From Toxotes chatareus (lineage: Eukaryota; Chordata; Actinopteri; Toxotidae): a stretch of 64,000 bases of DNA. The DNA lies in assembly GCA_016801885.1 (NCBI GenBank), contig CM028889.1:12773001-12837000 (forward strand). The letters are read 5' to 3'. Positions within the stretch are counted from its first letter, which is position 1. Every line of letters begins with the position of its first letter. The translations under genes and the position numbers were made by a program. Below the pieces are notes generated by a model. The model saw only the letters and a program-made list of their open reading frames with translations. It was not told the DNA's origin and ran no database searches. Positions 15,001-25,010 of this stretch are shown one piece after another.

Positions 15001-15100
15001 CCTTACTATACTATAGCGTTTTTTATGACATTTTGAGGTCAAAAAATTTTTTGACTTTTTTGGCCGATTTTGCGCCTTACTATACTATGACGTTTTTATG
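1..15100. repeat. Satellite subfamily A (GGCG/AGCG type)
   Basis: In this part the typical unit reads GAGGTCAAAAAATTTTTTGAC, then GGCGATTTTGGCGCC or GGCGATTTTGACGCC, then TTACTATACTATGGCG or ...ATAGCG. Some units replace GATTTT by GAAAAA, giving GGCGAAAAAACGCC (for example near 4312, 6652, 8809 and 10990). From about 12,500 the GGCCGATTTTGACGCC form becomes common, so the change toward the next block is gradual. Boundaries were set by eye. Confidence 0.7.
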
Positions 15101-15199
15101 ACATTTTGAGGTCAAAAAATTTTTTTTTTGGCTGATTTTTTTTTTGGCGATTTTGACGCTTTACTATACTATGGCGTTTTTATGACATTTTGAAGTCAT

Positions 15200-18100
15200 T
15201 TTGAAAAAAATTTTTGACTTTTTTGTCCGATTTTGACGCCTTACTATACTATGACGTTTTTTTATGACATTTTGAGGTCAAAAATTTTTTGACTTTTTTT
15301 CCCGATTTTGACGCCTTACTATACTATGACGCGTTTTTATGACATTTTGAGGTCAAAAAAATTTTTTGACTTTTTTGTCCGATTTTGACGCCTTACTATA
15401 CTATGACGTTTTTTATGACATTTTGAGGTCAAAAAAAATTTTGACTTTTTTTTGGCCGAAAAAAACGCCATACTATACTATTACGTTTTTTATGACATTT
15501 TGAGGTCAAAAAAAATTTTGACTTTTTTGTCCGATTTTGACGCCTTTACTATACTATGACGTTTTTTATGACATTTTGAGGTTGAAAAAATTTTTTGACT
15601 TTTTTTTTGCGAAAAAAACGCCATACTATACTATATGACGTTTTTTATGACATTTTGAGGTCAAAAAAAATTTTGACTTTTTTGCTCGAAAAAAACGCCA
15701 TACTATACTATATATGGCGTTTTTATGACATTTGAAGTCAAAAATTTTTGACTTTTTTTTCCGAAAAAAACGCCTTATACTATACTATGACGTTTTTTAT
15801 GACATTTTGAGGTCAAAAAAAATTTTGACTTTTTGGCCGAAATTTTGCCATACTATACTATGACGTTTTTTATGACATTTTGAGGTCAAAAAAAACTTTT
15901 TTTTCGATTTTTTTTGTACTATACTATACGTTTTTTATGAGAAAAAGTCAAAAAATTTTTTTGACTTTTTCTTGTCCGATTTTGACGCCTTTACTATACT
16001 ATGACGTTTTTTATGACATTTTGAGGTTTTTTTATGACATTTGAAAAAAATTTTGACTTTTTTTTCCCAATTTTGACGCCTTACTATACTATGACTTTTT
16101 TTTATGACATTTTGAGGTAAAAAAAAAAATGTGACTTTTTTTGTCCGATTTTGACGCCTTACTATACTATGACGTTTTTTATGACATTTTGAGGTCAAAA
16201 AAAATGTTTGACTTTTTTTATCCGATTTTGGCGCCTTACTATACTATGACGTTTTTAATGACATTTTGAGGTAAAAAAAAAAATTTTTTGACTTTTTTGG
16301 CCGATTTTGACGCCTTACTATACTATGACGTTTTTTATGACATTTTGAGGTCAAAAAAATTTTTGACTTTTTTTGGCCAATTTTGAAGCCTCACTATACT
16401 ATGACGTTTTTTATGACATCTTGAGGTCGAAAAAAATTTTGGCTTTTTTTTCCCGATTTTGACGCCTTACTATACTATGACGTTTTTTATGACATTTTGA
16501 GGTCGAAAAAATTTTTGGCTTTTTTTCCCCGATTTTGACGCCTTACTATACTATGACGTTTTTTATGACATTTTGAAGTCGAAAAAAATTTTGACATTTT
16601 TTGTCCGATTTTGACGCCTTACTATACTATGACGTTTTTTATGACATTTTGAGGTCGAAAAAAATTTTGACTTTTTTTGTCCGATTTTGACGCCTTACTA
16701 TACTATGACGTTTTTTATGACATTTTGAGGTTGAAAAAAATTTTGACTTTTTTGCTCGAAAAAAACGCCATACTATACTATGACGTTTTTTATGACATTT
16801 TGAGGTCGAAAAAAATTTTGACTTTTTTGTCCGATTTTGACGCCTTACTATACTATGACGTTTTTTATGACATTTTGAGGTTGAAAAAATTTTGACTTTT
16901 TTTTGCTCGAAAAAACGCGCTACTATACTATGACGTTTTTTTATGACATTTTGAGGTGAAAAAAATTTTGACTTTTTTTTTGTCAGATTTTGACGCTTAC
17001 TATACTATACTATGACGTTTTTTATGACATTTTGAGGTCAAAAAAATTTTTGACTTTTTTTTGCTCGAAAAATTTTGCCATGCTATATATACTATGATGT
17101 TTTTTATGACATTTTGAAGTCGAAAAAATTTTTGACTTTTTTTTCCCGAATAAAACGCCATACTATACTATGACGTTTTTTATGACATTTTGAGGTCAAA
17201 AAAAAAATTTTGACTTTTTGGCGATTTTGACGCCATACTATACTATGACGATTTTTTTTTATGACATTTTGAGACATTTTGAGGAAAAATGACTTTTTCA
17301 CTTTTTTGACATCATACTTTATGGCGTTTTTTATGACATTTTGAGGTCAAAAATTTTTTGACTTTTTTTTGTCCGATTTTGACGTCATACTATACTATGA
17401 CGTTTTTTATGACATTTTGAGGTGAAAAAAAATTTTATCAGTTTTTTAGTCCAATGGAAAGCAGCCTTATACTATACTATGACGTGACATGCTTTTTATG
17501 ACATTTTGAAGTCGAAAAAATTTGACATTTTTTGTCTGATTTTGACGCCAATTTTGAAGCCTACTATACTATGACGTTTTTTATGACATTTTGAGGTCAA
17601 AAAAAACTTTTTTTTGACTTTTTTTGGCCTTACTATACTATAGCGTTTTTTGACATTTTGAGGTTGAAAAAATTTTGACGCCATACTATACTATGATGTT
17701 TTTATGACATTTTGAGGTCGAAAAAAATTTTGACTTTTTTGTCCCGATTTGACGCCATACTATACTATGACGTTTTTTATGACATTTTGAGGTCGAAAAA
17801 AATTTTGACTTTTTTTTGTCCGATTTTGATGCCATACTATACTATGACATTTTGAGGTCGAAAAATTTTTTTACTTTTTTTACAGGAAAAAAACGCCATA
17901 CTATACTATGACGTTTTTTATGACATTTTGAGGTCGAAAAAAATTTTTACTTTTTTTTACCGAAAAAAACGCCGTACTATACTTTGACGTTTTTTATGAC
18001 ATTTTGAGGTGGAAAAAAATTTTGACATTTTTTGTCCGATTTTGACGCCTTACTATACTATGACGTTTTTTATGACATTTTGAGGTTGAAAAAAATTTTG

Positions 18101-18550
18101 ACTTTTTTGCTCGAAAAAAACGCCATACTATACTACGACGTTATGACATTTTGAGGTCGAAAAATTTTTTGACTTTTTTTGCCCGAAAAAAACGCCATGC
18201 TATACTATGACGTTTTTTATGACATTTTGAGGTCAAAAAAATTTTGACTTTTCTTGTCCGATTTTGACGGCTATGACGTTTTTTATGACATTTTGAGGTC
18301 GAAAAAATGTTTGACTTTTTTTGCCCGAAAAAAACGCCATACTATACTATTAAGTTTTTTATGACATTTTGAGGTCAAAAATTTTTTTGACTTTTTTTGG
18401 CCGATTTTGACGCCTTACTATACTATGACGTTTTTTTTGACATTTTGAGGTCGAAAAAATTTTTGACTTTTTTTGCCCGAAAAAAACGCCATACTATACT
18501 ATGACGTTTTTTTATGACATTTTGAGGTGGAAAAAATTTTTCACTTTTTT
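15200..18550. repeat. Satellite subfamily B (GTCG and TATGACG type)
   Basis: Units here share several changes from subfamily A. GAGGTCAAAA is often GAGGTCGAAAA, which breaks the palindrome. GGCGATTTT becomes TCCGATTTT or CCCGAAAAAAACGCC. CTTACTATACTATGGCG becomes CATACTATACTATGACG. Unit order and length are kept. From about 18,550 to 19,640 the units return to a GGCCGATTTTGACGCC form with GTCAAAA but keep TATGACG. This block structure is what unequal exchange with local homogenisation would leave; that explanation is inference. Confidence 0.7.
17270..17490. repeat. Edge-like units inside the satellite
   Basis: Two neighbouring irregular units differ from all surrounding ones and resemble the right border of the array. 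Near 17308 the text GACATCATACTTTATGGCG parallels GACATCATACTGCGTTATGACG near 19690. Near 17432 TTTTATCAGTT followed by a stretch ending AATGGAAAGCAG parallels TTTTATCAGTT ... CACTGGAAAGCAG at about 19817-19850, which lies in the unique flank just past the last unit. The likeness of the second pair is hard to explain by slippage of normal units. Confidence 0.7.
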
Positions 18551-19639
18551 TGTCCGATTTTGATGTTTTTTATGACATTTTGAGTCAAAAATTTTTTGAA
18601 TTTTTTTTGTCCGATTTTGACGCCTTACTATACTATGACGTTTTTTATGACATTTGAGGTCAAAAATTTTTTGACTTTTTTTGGGCGATTTTGACGCCTT
18701 ACTATACTATGCGTTTTTTTATGACATTCTGAGGTCAAAAATTTTTTGACTTTTTTTGTCCGATTTTGACGCTTACTATACTATACTATGACGTTTTTTA
18801 TGACATTTTGAGGTCAAAAAATTTTTTGACTTTTTTTGGCCGATTTTAACGCCTTACTATACTATGGCGTTTTTTATGACAAAAAGTCAAAAAATGTTTG
18901 ACTTTTTTTGGCCGATTTTGACGCTTTACTATACTATACTATGACGTTTTTTATGACATTTTGAGGTCAAAAATTTTTTGACTTTTTTTTGTCTGATTTT
19001 GACGCCTTACTATACTATAGCGTTTTTTTATGACATTTTGAGGTCAAAAAAATTTTGACTTTTTTTTGGCCGATTTTGACGCCTTTACTATACTATGACG
19101 TTTTTATGACATTTTGAGGTAAAAAAAATGTGACTTTTTTGGCCGATTTTGACGCCTTTACTATACTATGACGTTTTTTATGACATTTTGAGGTCAAAAA
19201 TTTTTGACTTTTTTTTGGCCGATTTTGACGCCTTACTATACTATGACGTTTTTTATGACATTTTGAGGTCAAAAAAAATTTTGACTTATTTTGGCCGATT
19301 TTGACGCCTTTACTATACTATGACATTTTTTATGACATTTTGAGGTCAAAAAAAAATTTTTTTGACTTTTTTTGGCCGATTTTGACGCTTTACTATACTA
19401 TACTACGCGTTTTTTATGACATTTTGAGGTAAAAAATTTTTTTTGACTTTTTTTGGCCGATTTTGACGCCTTACTATACTATGACGTTTTTTTATGACAT
19501 TTTGAGGTCAAAAAAATTTTGACTTTTTTTGGCCGATTTTGACGCCTTACTATACTATGACGTTTTTTATGACATTTTGAGGTCAAAAAAATTTTGACCA
19601 ATTTTGGCCGATTTTGACGCCTTACTATACTATGACGTT

Positions 19640-19810
19640 TTTTATGACATTTTGAGGCCTTAGTAAAGTATGACTTTTTTGGCATATTTTGACATCATAC
19701 TGCGTTATGACGTTTTTTATGACATTTTGAGGCCTTACTAAAGTATGACTTTTTTTGGCATATTTTGCTGTCATACCATACTATGACGTTTTTTATGACA
19801 TTATGACATG
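19640..19810. repeat. Diverged terminal satellite units
   Basis: The last two units have GAGGCCTTACTAAAGTATGAC where core units have GAGGTC, the A/T palindrome and GAC, and GGCATATTTTG where core units have GGCCGATTTTG. They keep the TATGACG, TTTTTTATGACATTTTGAGG part and the approximate period. Array edges are expected to escape homogenisation, so these may preserve an older unit form. The array ends in TTATGACATGACACAC at about 19,815. Confidence 0.85.
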
Positions 19811-20214
19811 ACACACTTTTATCAGTTCAGGTAGTTCACTGGAAAGCAGACCAGATGAAGAGGGAGAAACTTATCAGCATACAAAAGAGAACACAGTGAC
19901 ATGCTCATGTTATGCTGCACACATACAGCACCTACTGGGGGAGAAGACAAAAGATATTTTTTTACATGTGTATGTCTCTGTAAATCTGGAGTGCAGATGA
20001 GATTAGGGCTGTTGGAAAGAAAAGAAGAGAAGATAGTGGAAGCATTGGTGCAGTTGAGCTCCTTTTACTTGGAGCCTTAAATGTCTGTTTATGCCAGTGT
20101 GCCATGTGAGCTATATAATGGAAATACATTCTACATAGATGTGTTAACATAGAGTTGTCATGACAAGCTGTGTAGATTTAGCATTTTGTGTGGATCTTAC
20201 ATCATCAATCTATT

Positions 20215-20277
20215 AGCAGGGCACTGCAGGGAATTGAACCCCACCCTAGTGTACTAGGTGTACCATAACCAGTGCCT
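20215..20277 (-). mobile_element. Possible tRNA-derived SINE relic
   Basis: On the minus strand the segment reads CACTGGTTATGGTACACC, then a linker, then GGGGTTCAATTCCC. The second part fits the RNA polymerase III B box (GGTTCRANYCC). An A box is not clear. Length and the degraded first half suggest a SINE fragment rather than a functional tRNA gene. Family not identified. Confidence 0.3.
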
Positions 20278-20821
20278 TTTGCTTTTTGAAGTGATGTAAA
20301 GGTAAAGCAAAACCTATATTTCAACAGCATTTCTTAAATATTGTGTTATCAACATATCTAGTTAGAATGAGATGGCATTCGTGGAAATGCTGTTGTAATG
20401 TAGGAAAGAAAACCTTATGAATAATATATATGATATATATGTAGGTATTACTGATATAGAATCAAAGCATGGATTTATGACATATAATCTATAATGTGTT
20501 ATGTATTTTTGCATTACGTCTGTGGGTAAGTGGTGATGTAAACGATTGTATATGGTTTGAAATAGTTCTTAATTGTTGAGAAAGTAGAGAAAGCAAAGGG
20601 ACATGTAAAGAGCAAACAAACACAGTAGAAATGTAGAAAATGCACCAGAACTCTGTTATGCTCCAGCAATAAAAACACAGCACATATAAAAATATAAGTT
20701 CAGAAACTCAACTACACCAAAGCTAGAACTGTTTAAATGTGTTTTAATAACACCTGTGTACATCAACAAGCCACAACTATCGTAAAATTGCTTTTAATCA
20801 CTAAAACATTCTCAACCTCCA

Positions 20822-20895
20822 TCCACAAACTCTAACCAACACTACGGTGATTTACAAATAACACACTGTCCATCAATGTTTTATCTGCACAGATA
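20822..20895 (+). repeat. Diverged direct repeat, copy 1
   Basis: Starts with CACAAACTCTAACCAACACTA and continues through ATTTACAAATAACACACTG to a CTGCACAGATAAT motif. A second copy about 680 bp downstream (21,502-21,590) has the same order with substitutions and a short insertion. Possibly ends or sub-repeats of an old mobile element; no coding remnant lies between them. Confidence 0.6.
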
Positions 20896-21501
20896 ATTCA
20901 TCTTACAATGCAGATCAACATTTGTACTGCCAAAACAAACCCCATCTAACCAAAAACAAACAAATTATACAAAGCTTTAACTATTACCAAATCATCCACA
21001 TGGCAAAAATGTCTACCTAAACTCACCTTGTTGTTTTATTCACACGTTGGCAGAATTCCCAAAACAAAAGGGGATGTGGCCAAAGACATCATTCATCAAT
21101 CATAAGACACCACTGAACCAAACAACTAGTCCCACTCAACTAAAGTCCCACCTCCCTACATTTAATCATGAAATCTGTATGGTTAAAATAATTATACAAT
21201 GCTTGGAAAAACAATGTCTAACTTTTAACAACAGGCTCCATTAACCTGCTTCATCAGCATCTCTCAAACTGAACACTGTGTGAGTTATCCTCTGACAAAC
21301 TTCATGATACTTTTTCTTAACGTGCAACTTTCTTGTAACCACATCACACATGTAGTCACATAAACACATCTCACTCAAAGTACAAATGTCCATTAAAGTT
21401 AACTTTTTCATATATATATCCACAAATACCAGGATATATTTAACCAAGGACATCCTGGTATTCTTAACATACGTGGCTGAAAATAACACCATTGAAATGT
21501 C

Positions 21502-21590
21502 TACACAAACTCTAAACAACACTAAAGAAATTTACAAATAACACACTGTCCATTAAACCAAATTACATGTTTGCTCTGCACAGATAATCA
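21502..21590 (+). repeat. Diverged direct repeat, copy 2
   Basis: Reads ACACAAACTCTAAACAACACT, then ATTTACAAATAACACACTG, an extra stretch containing ACATGTTTG, and CTCTGCACAGATAAT. Matches copy 1 at 20,822 in the same orientation. Confidence 0.6.
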
Positions 21591-21639
21591 GGATGACCTT
21601 CACACTCTCAACTCATTTATATGCTCATATGATGATACA

Positions 21640-21775
21640 CTCATAGCGCCCACTGCTGGGAGGGGGCCGTGTCTTTTCTGTTGCTGTATAGGACTCTTGT
21701 GCGTGGCTGCGCTGGCTGCGGCTCCCGCGGCTCGCAAGGGGTGCGAGGGCCCGCTCATCGCTGATTGCTCAGCAC
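21640..21775. other. Short CpG-rich patch in AT-rich spacer
   Basis: About 130 bp with many CpG and CCCGCGGC-like words (around 21,650-21,770) in otherwise AT-rich DNA. A 106-codon open frame crosses it, but the peptide resembles nothing I know and there is no splice or promoter context. Could be a small unmethylated element, an old gene fragment or part of a repeat. Confidence 0.4.
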
Positions 21776-21799
21776 TGACAAGGCTCCTTTTGTTGCATA

Positions 21800-21895
21800 A
21801 TGAAGACTTTTACTTCAGATACTTTAACTCCATTTTACTGAAAACTTGTGAACATTTACTTTTACATGTATTTTTTACATTGCTGTATTAGTGCT
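21800..21895 (-). repeat. Relic of teleost ACTTTTACTT-type repeat
   Basis: Contains GACTTTTACTTCAGATACTTT, ATTTTACTGAAAACTTG, ACATTTACTTTTACATG and a late TGTATTAGTGCTTA, the layout of a very common fish dispersed repeat built on ACTTTTACTTAAGTAA blocks. Better copies lie at about 35,690-35,830 and 45,500-45,700. Confidence 0.45.
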
Positions 21896-22654
21896 TACCT
21901 GAATCAGCTAGCAGGTGACATTTGGCGTTTTAATCGGTGTGTGTTTGACCCTTCACCTCTATCATCTCTCATCAGTCACTTGCTGTGACATCGGTGATTT
22001 CAAGAATTTAAGTAAGTTCTAATGTTTCAGTCACTGTAAGCCTGTGCTGGAGTAACATTTCACGTCAACTTTGTACAAACCTTTGTACATAGTGACCGAC
22101 CGGAGAGGAAAAACAGAGGTTCAGGCCTCTGCTGGCCAAACACCAGCAGCTCTTTATCAGAACAATAACTCATAAAGTAATTTCCCCACTGAGCTGCGAG
22201 TGGGACTGACAGGATGGAGATATGAGAATGCCTGTCCATCAATTCTGAGTACGCATCAAAGTCCAGAGACGCTTCAGCAAAACATGTTTTCTTGGGGCCA
22301 AGTCCTGACAGGGCCAAACAGGAAGAAGTCACGAACACATTTGCATTTATTTCAAGGCCTTGGAGGAGGGAAATGAGCTTGTTTAGTCTGAGGCAAAACA
22401 AGTGTAAGCGGCCATAAACCTCGTGATTATTTTCATTATCCATTAACCTGCTGATTATTTTTGGGAGTAATCATCATCATCTGTCATTTTCTGTAGTGTA
22501 AATTCAGTATTGACACAGAAAAGTGACAGTATCCATCCAGATGTTTTGTTTTGTCTGAGCAGCAGTTCAGACCCCAAAGATATTGAATTCACAATGAAAT
22601 AAAACAGAGAAAGGCTGCAAATCTTCACTGTCAGTAGGTCCACCACTTTTATCC

Positions 22655-22790
22655 AGACTGAAAAATCTCAACAGCTATTGGGTGGATTGCCATGAAATTT
22701 AGTCCATACATTCATCCCCCTTCCAAATGCAATAATGTTGGTCATCTTCTGACTTCTCATCTATTTCACTGTTTAAGACTTAAACTTAAT
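22655..22790 (+). repeat. Fragment of teleost dispersed repeat (ATGAAATTT type)
   Basis: Contains CAACAGCTATTGGGTGGATT, GCCATGAAATTTAGTCCATA, CATTCAT and TTGGTCATCTTCTGACTT, the characteristic order of a widespread fish repeat. A second, longer piece lies at 26,868-27,140. Confidence 0.65.
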
Positions 22791-24615
22791 TTTTAAGACT
22801 TAAACTTAACTTCATCTGATCATTAGCATCATGGTAAATGATGAGAGCCATAAGGGAAGAAAATCGTGTATTACAAGAAAAACAGAATAAACTTGAACAG
22901 CAAAGTCATGAGACACTCATCTGTGTTTTCTCTTCATTCTCACACACCTCGGGCTTTCCTCCTGGTTTCTGGGTAAAAGGTGAATGGTGTAAGACAGCTG
23001 TGTGACCTGTCTCACAGCAGAGGTCACGGCTAAACAGAGCGTTAAGTAATAGGATGGAGGGTGCATTGAACCAGTGAAGCCCCATGTGCGTAAACATGTG
23101 TCTGGAATGAAACAGAGGTTAACACCTTGTTAATACTGTGACAAAAAAAGGTCAACTGGGGTTTTATTTCCAGAAAAAGAACTGACGTTGGTGAGCTATT
23201 TATATTTCATGCAGTAAGACATTGAGAAATGGTGAGATGGTGAAATAGTGTTTAGACAGATCATCAGTTGTTTCTTTCATTGTTTCATTTTTGTTATGTT
23301 GAAACTAGGGGTCAGTATCATTTTTTTTAAAGGCAGAAATAATTTAATTATACAATATAACTTTACTAAAATATAAGTTTAGTAATGTTGTTTAGAGATT
23401 AGTGTTAAGAGCCCAGTAAAATTTGAACTGAGTTCAGGTGAATCTTTTCACTGCAACATGGACCTATAACCTAGAGGAGGAGAATCAGAAACAGAGCCTG
23501 GCTTCCATACAGTAATGTTCTCTCTGTTAAGACAGAATGTCAGGGAAAGATGTCAAACAGGCAGGAGTCACATAAAAGTGCATTCAGTGATTTTCCTGGC
23601 ACAAACACAACCTCTGGTCCAAAAGATCCTCAGCACCAACAAAAATTTTTACTTGCTGGTGGAGAGAAATGAGAATCATTAGGCTTTATCCTCTGGAAAA
23701 CATAAATGTCTAAATGGCAGTTCATGGCAAATCATCTGCCAACTGGTATTTCAGTCTGGATCAAAGTGACACTGCCTCCCCTACAGCCATGAAAGACATT
23801 TCTAAAACAGCAAAAAGAATAATAATCAGCACAGTATGGTACTTTTTAAAAGCTTAGAAAATGTAGGTGTAAACTGGCAAATTTACACACTGAAACTTTG
23901 AGACAGAGAATGATGAACCGCATGTATTTACAGTAGCCATAAAAACCCATTAACACTTCAATGAAAACAGGAAAATTACAGTAGTTTACACAGCCAACCT
24001 CTGACTTAGATGCCTCCACCTATGTTACCCTCTTTGATCAGAGAGTGGATGCCTCAGGGAAACAACGCTGCTTTCTAGGTTAAAGTGCAAGCCAGAGAAT
24101 TGGATTGTAAAAAAAAAAAAAGGCAACAGGTCTCAAAGCGAACAAGAACTCAAGGATACAGATGCTGTGTGAGTGTGGAATCTGGGTAAAAGGTCAGTGT
24201 GATGGAAGTCAGTGAATGGAGTATCAACCTTTGAATTGTAAATAAACAGCTGCTTTAATTAATCCCCAATGACATCAGTGTATGAAGCTGTATACAAGCT
24301 CTGCCTTTCACACACTTTTCTTCTCTGCCAAATGTCATGAACAGTCTCCTTTAGATGCAAAAAAAAAAGTCGGGCCAAAACAGAAGACTAAATGAAAAAG
24401 TCAGCAAAATAAATAAAACCATGGTATTTTTTTAAAAGGTTCGCTGGTCATACATGTCCTTTGGTTGAAAATGAACATAAAAAAATATTGATTCTACTTT
24501 CACTGACTGGAGTTAAGCTATTTAAGTGAATAGAAATGTAAAATGTTGTCTTATCACTTAACATTCCAAAATGAGCCACTTAAGTGAAAAAGTTAAAACT
24601 GTGAAAAACAAGTAG
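22791..24615. other. Intergenic, no gene seen
   Basis: AT-rich spacer. Small open frames on both strands lack any recognisable domain or codon pattern. There are short A runs near 24,108 and 24,360. Nothing else supportable. Confidence 0.5.
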
Positions 24616-24619
24616 ACCG

Positions 24620-25010
24620 GTATATATGAAGCTGCAGTCTGTAGCCATTAGCTTAGCTTAGCATAAAGACTGGAAACAGGGGGAAACCTGGCTCTGTCCA
24701 AAGGTTATAAAATACAACTACAGCACATCTAAAAGCCACTGATTACACATTGCATTTCATTAGTTTAAACCATAGGAAAACAGAGGTGTAAAAGCAACAT
24801 GTGGTTTTACAGAGCAATATGTGCCAGATTATTTCTTGGCTCAGTCACTACACTTGGCCAAGAAAAAGTTCAGTCCACCACCTAGTTGTCACTTATTGGT
24901 TTTCATATGGATTAAACAAAAGAGAAATAACATGTTAGTGGCTGTTTAAGGTTTTTATGCTAAGATAAGATAACAAGCTGCTGACTGTGGCTTCACATTT
25001 ACTGTACAGA
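24620..25010 (+). repeat. Teleost dispersed repeat (TTAGCTTAGCTTAGC type)
   Basis: Begins near AGCTGCAGTCTGTAGCCATT, followed by AGCTTAGCTTAGCATAAAGA, CTGGAAACAGGGGGAAACC and TGGCTCTGTCCAAAGG, then TGTGGTTTTACAGAGC and ATTTCTTGGC. This succession is characteristic of a high-copy fish interspersed repeat. Right end set by eye. Non-coding; class not assigned. Confidence 0.75.

Larger units (their letters stand above)
1..19810. repeat. 75-bp AT-rich tandem satellite array
   Basis: Head-to-tail array that begins before the window. Successive GAGGTC motifs at 12131, 12206, 12281, 12356, 12431 and 12505 are 75, 75, 75, 75 and 74 bp apart, so the modal unit is 75 bp; elsewhere it ranges roughly 70-80 bp, mostly from A/T run-length changes. 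In order, a unit holds TTGAGGTC, an A-run joined to a T-run, GACTTTTTTGGC, GATTTTGGCGCC, TTACTATACTATGGCG and TTTTTTATGACATT. About 260 copies fit by division. Several CpGs per unit are retained. No transposon gene, LTR or other insertion interrupts it. I recognise no named satellite family. It could be centromeric, pericentromeric or an interstitial block; the sequence alone does not decide. Run-length variation may partly be sequencing error. Confidence 0.97.
19811..22655. other. Intergenic region right of the satellite
   Basis: No gene with recognisable protein similarity or paired splice sites was found. The region contains the satellite flank, a tRNA-like SINE relic, a short inverted repeat (CAACAGCATTTC at 20322-20333 and its complement at 20384-20395), AT-rich sequence near 20,420-20,450, a pair of diverged direct repeats, and a short CpG-rich patch; the main ones are listed separately. 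Confidence 0.6.

Noticed and set aside
491..19685. Many open frames of 60-111 codons on both strands in the array, with repeated peptides such as YYGVFYDILRSK (plus) and SKCHKKRHSIVRRQN (minus).
   Set aside because: The unit is 75 bp, a multiple of three, so any stop-free unit frame stays open until a run-length change. Both strands are open at once and indels break every frame; this is a satellite artefact, not a gene.
1..19810. Regular repeats considered as a CRISPR array or telomere.
   Set aside because: Units are contiguous and similar throughout with no unique spacers, the genome is vertebrate, and there is no TTAGGG repeat.
20215..20277. Possible functional tRNA gene.
   Set aside because: Only a B box is clear; no convincing acceptor or anticodon arms, so at most a SINE relic.
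21571..21891. 106-codon open frame crossing the CpG-rich patch.
   Set aside because: No recognisable domain, no splice context, and its second half overlaps a dispersed repeat relic.
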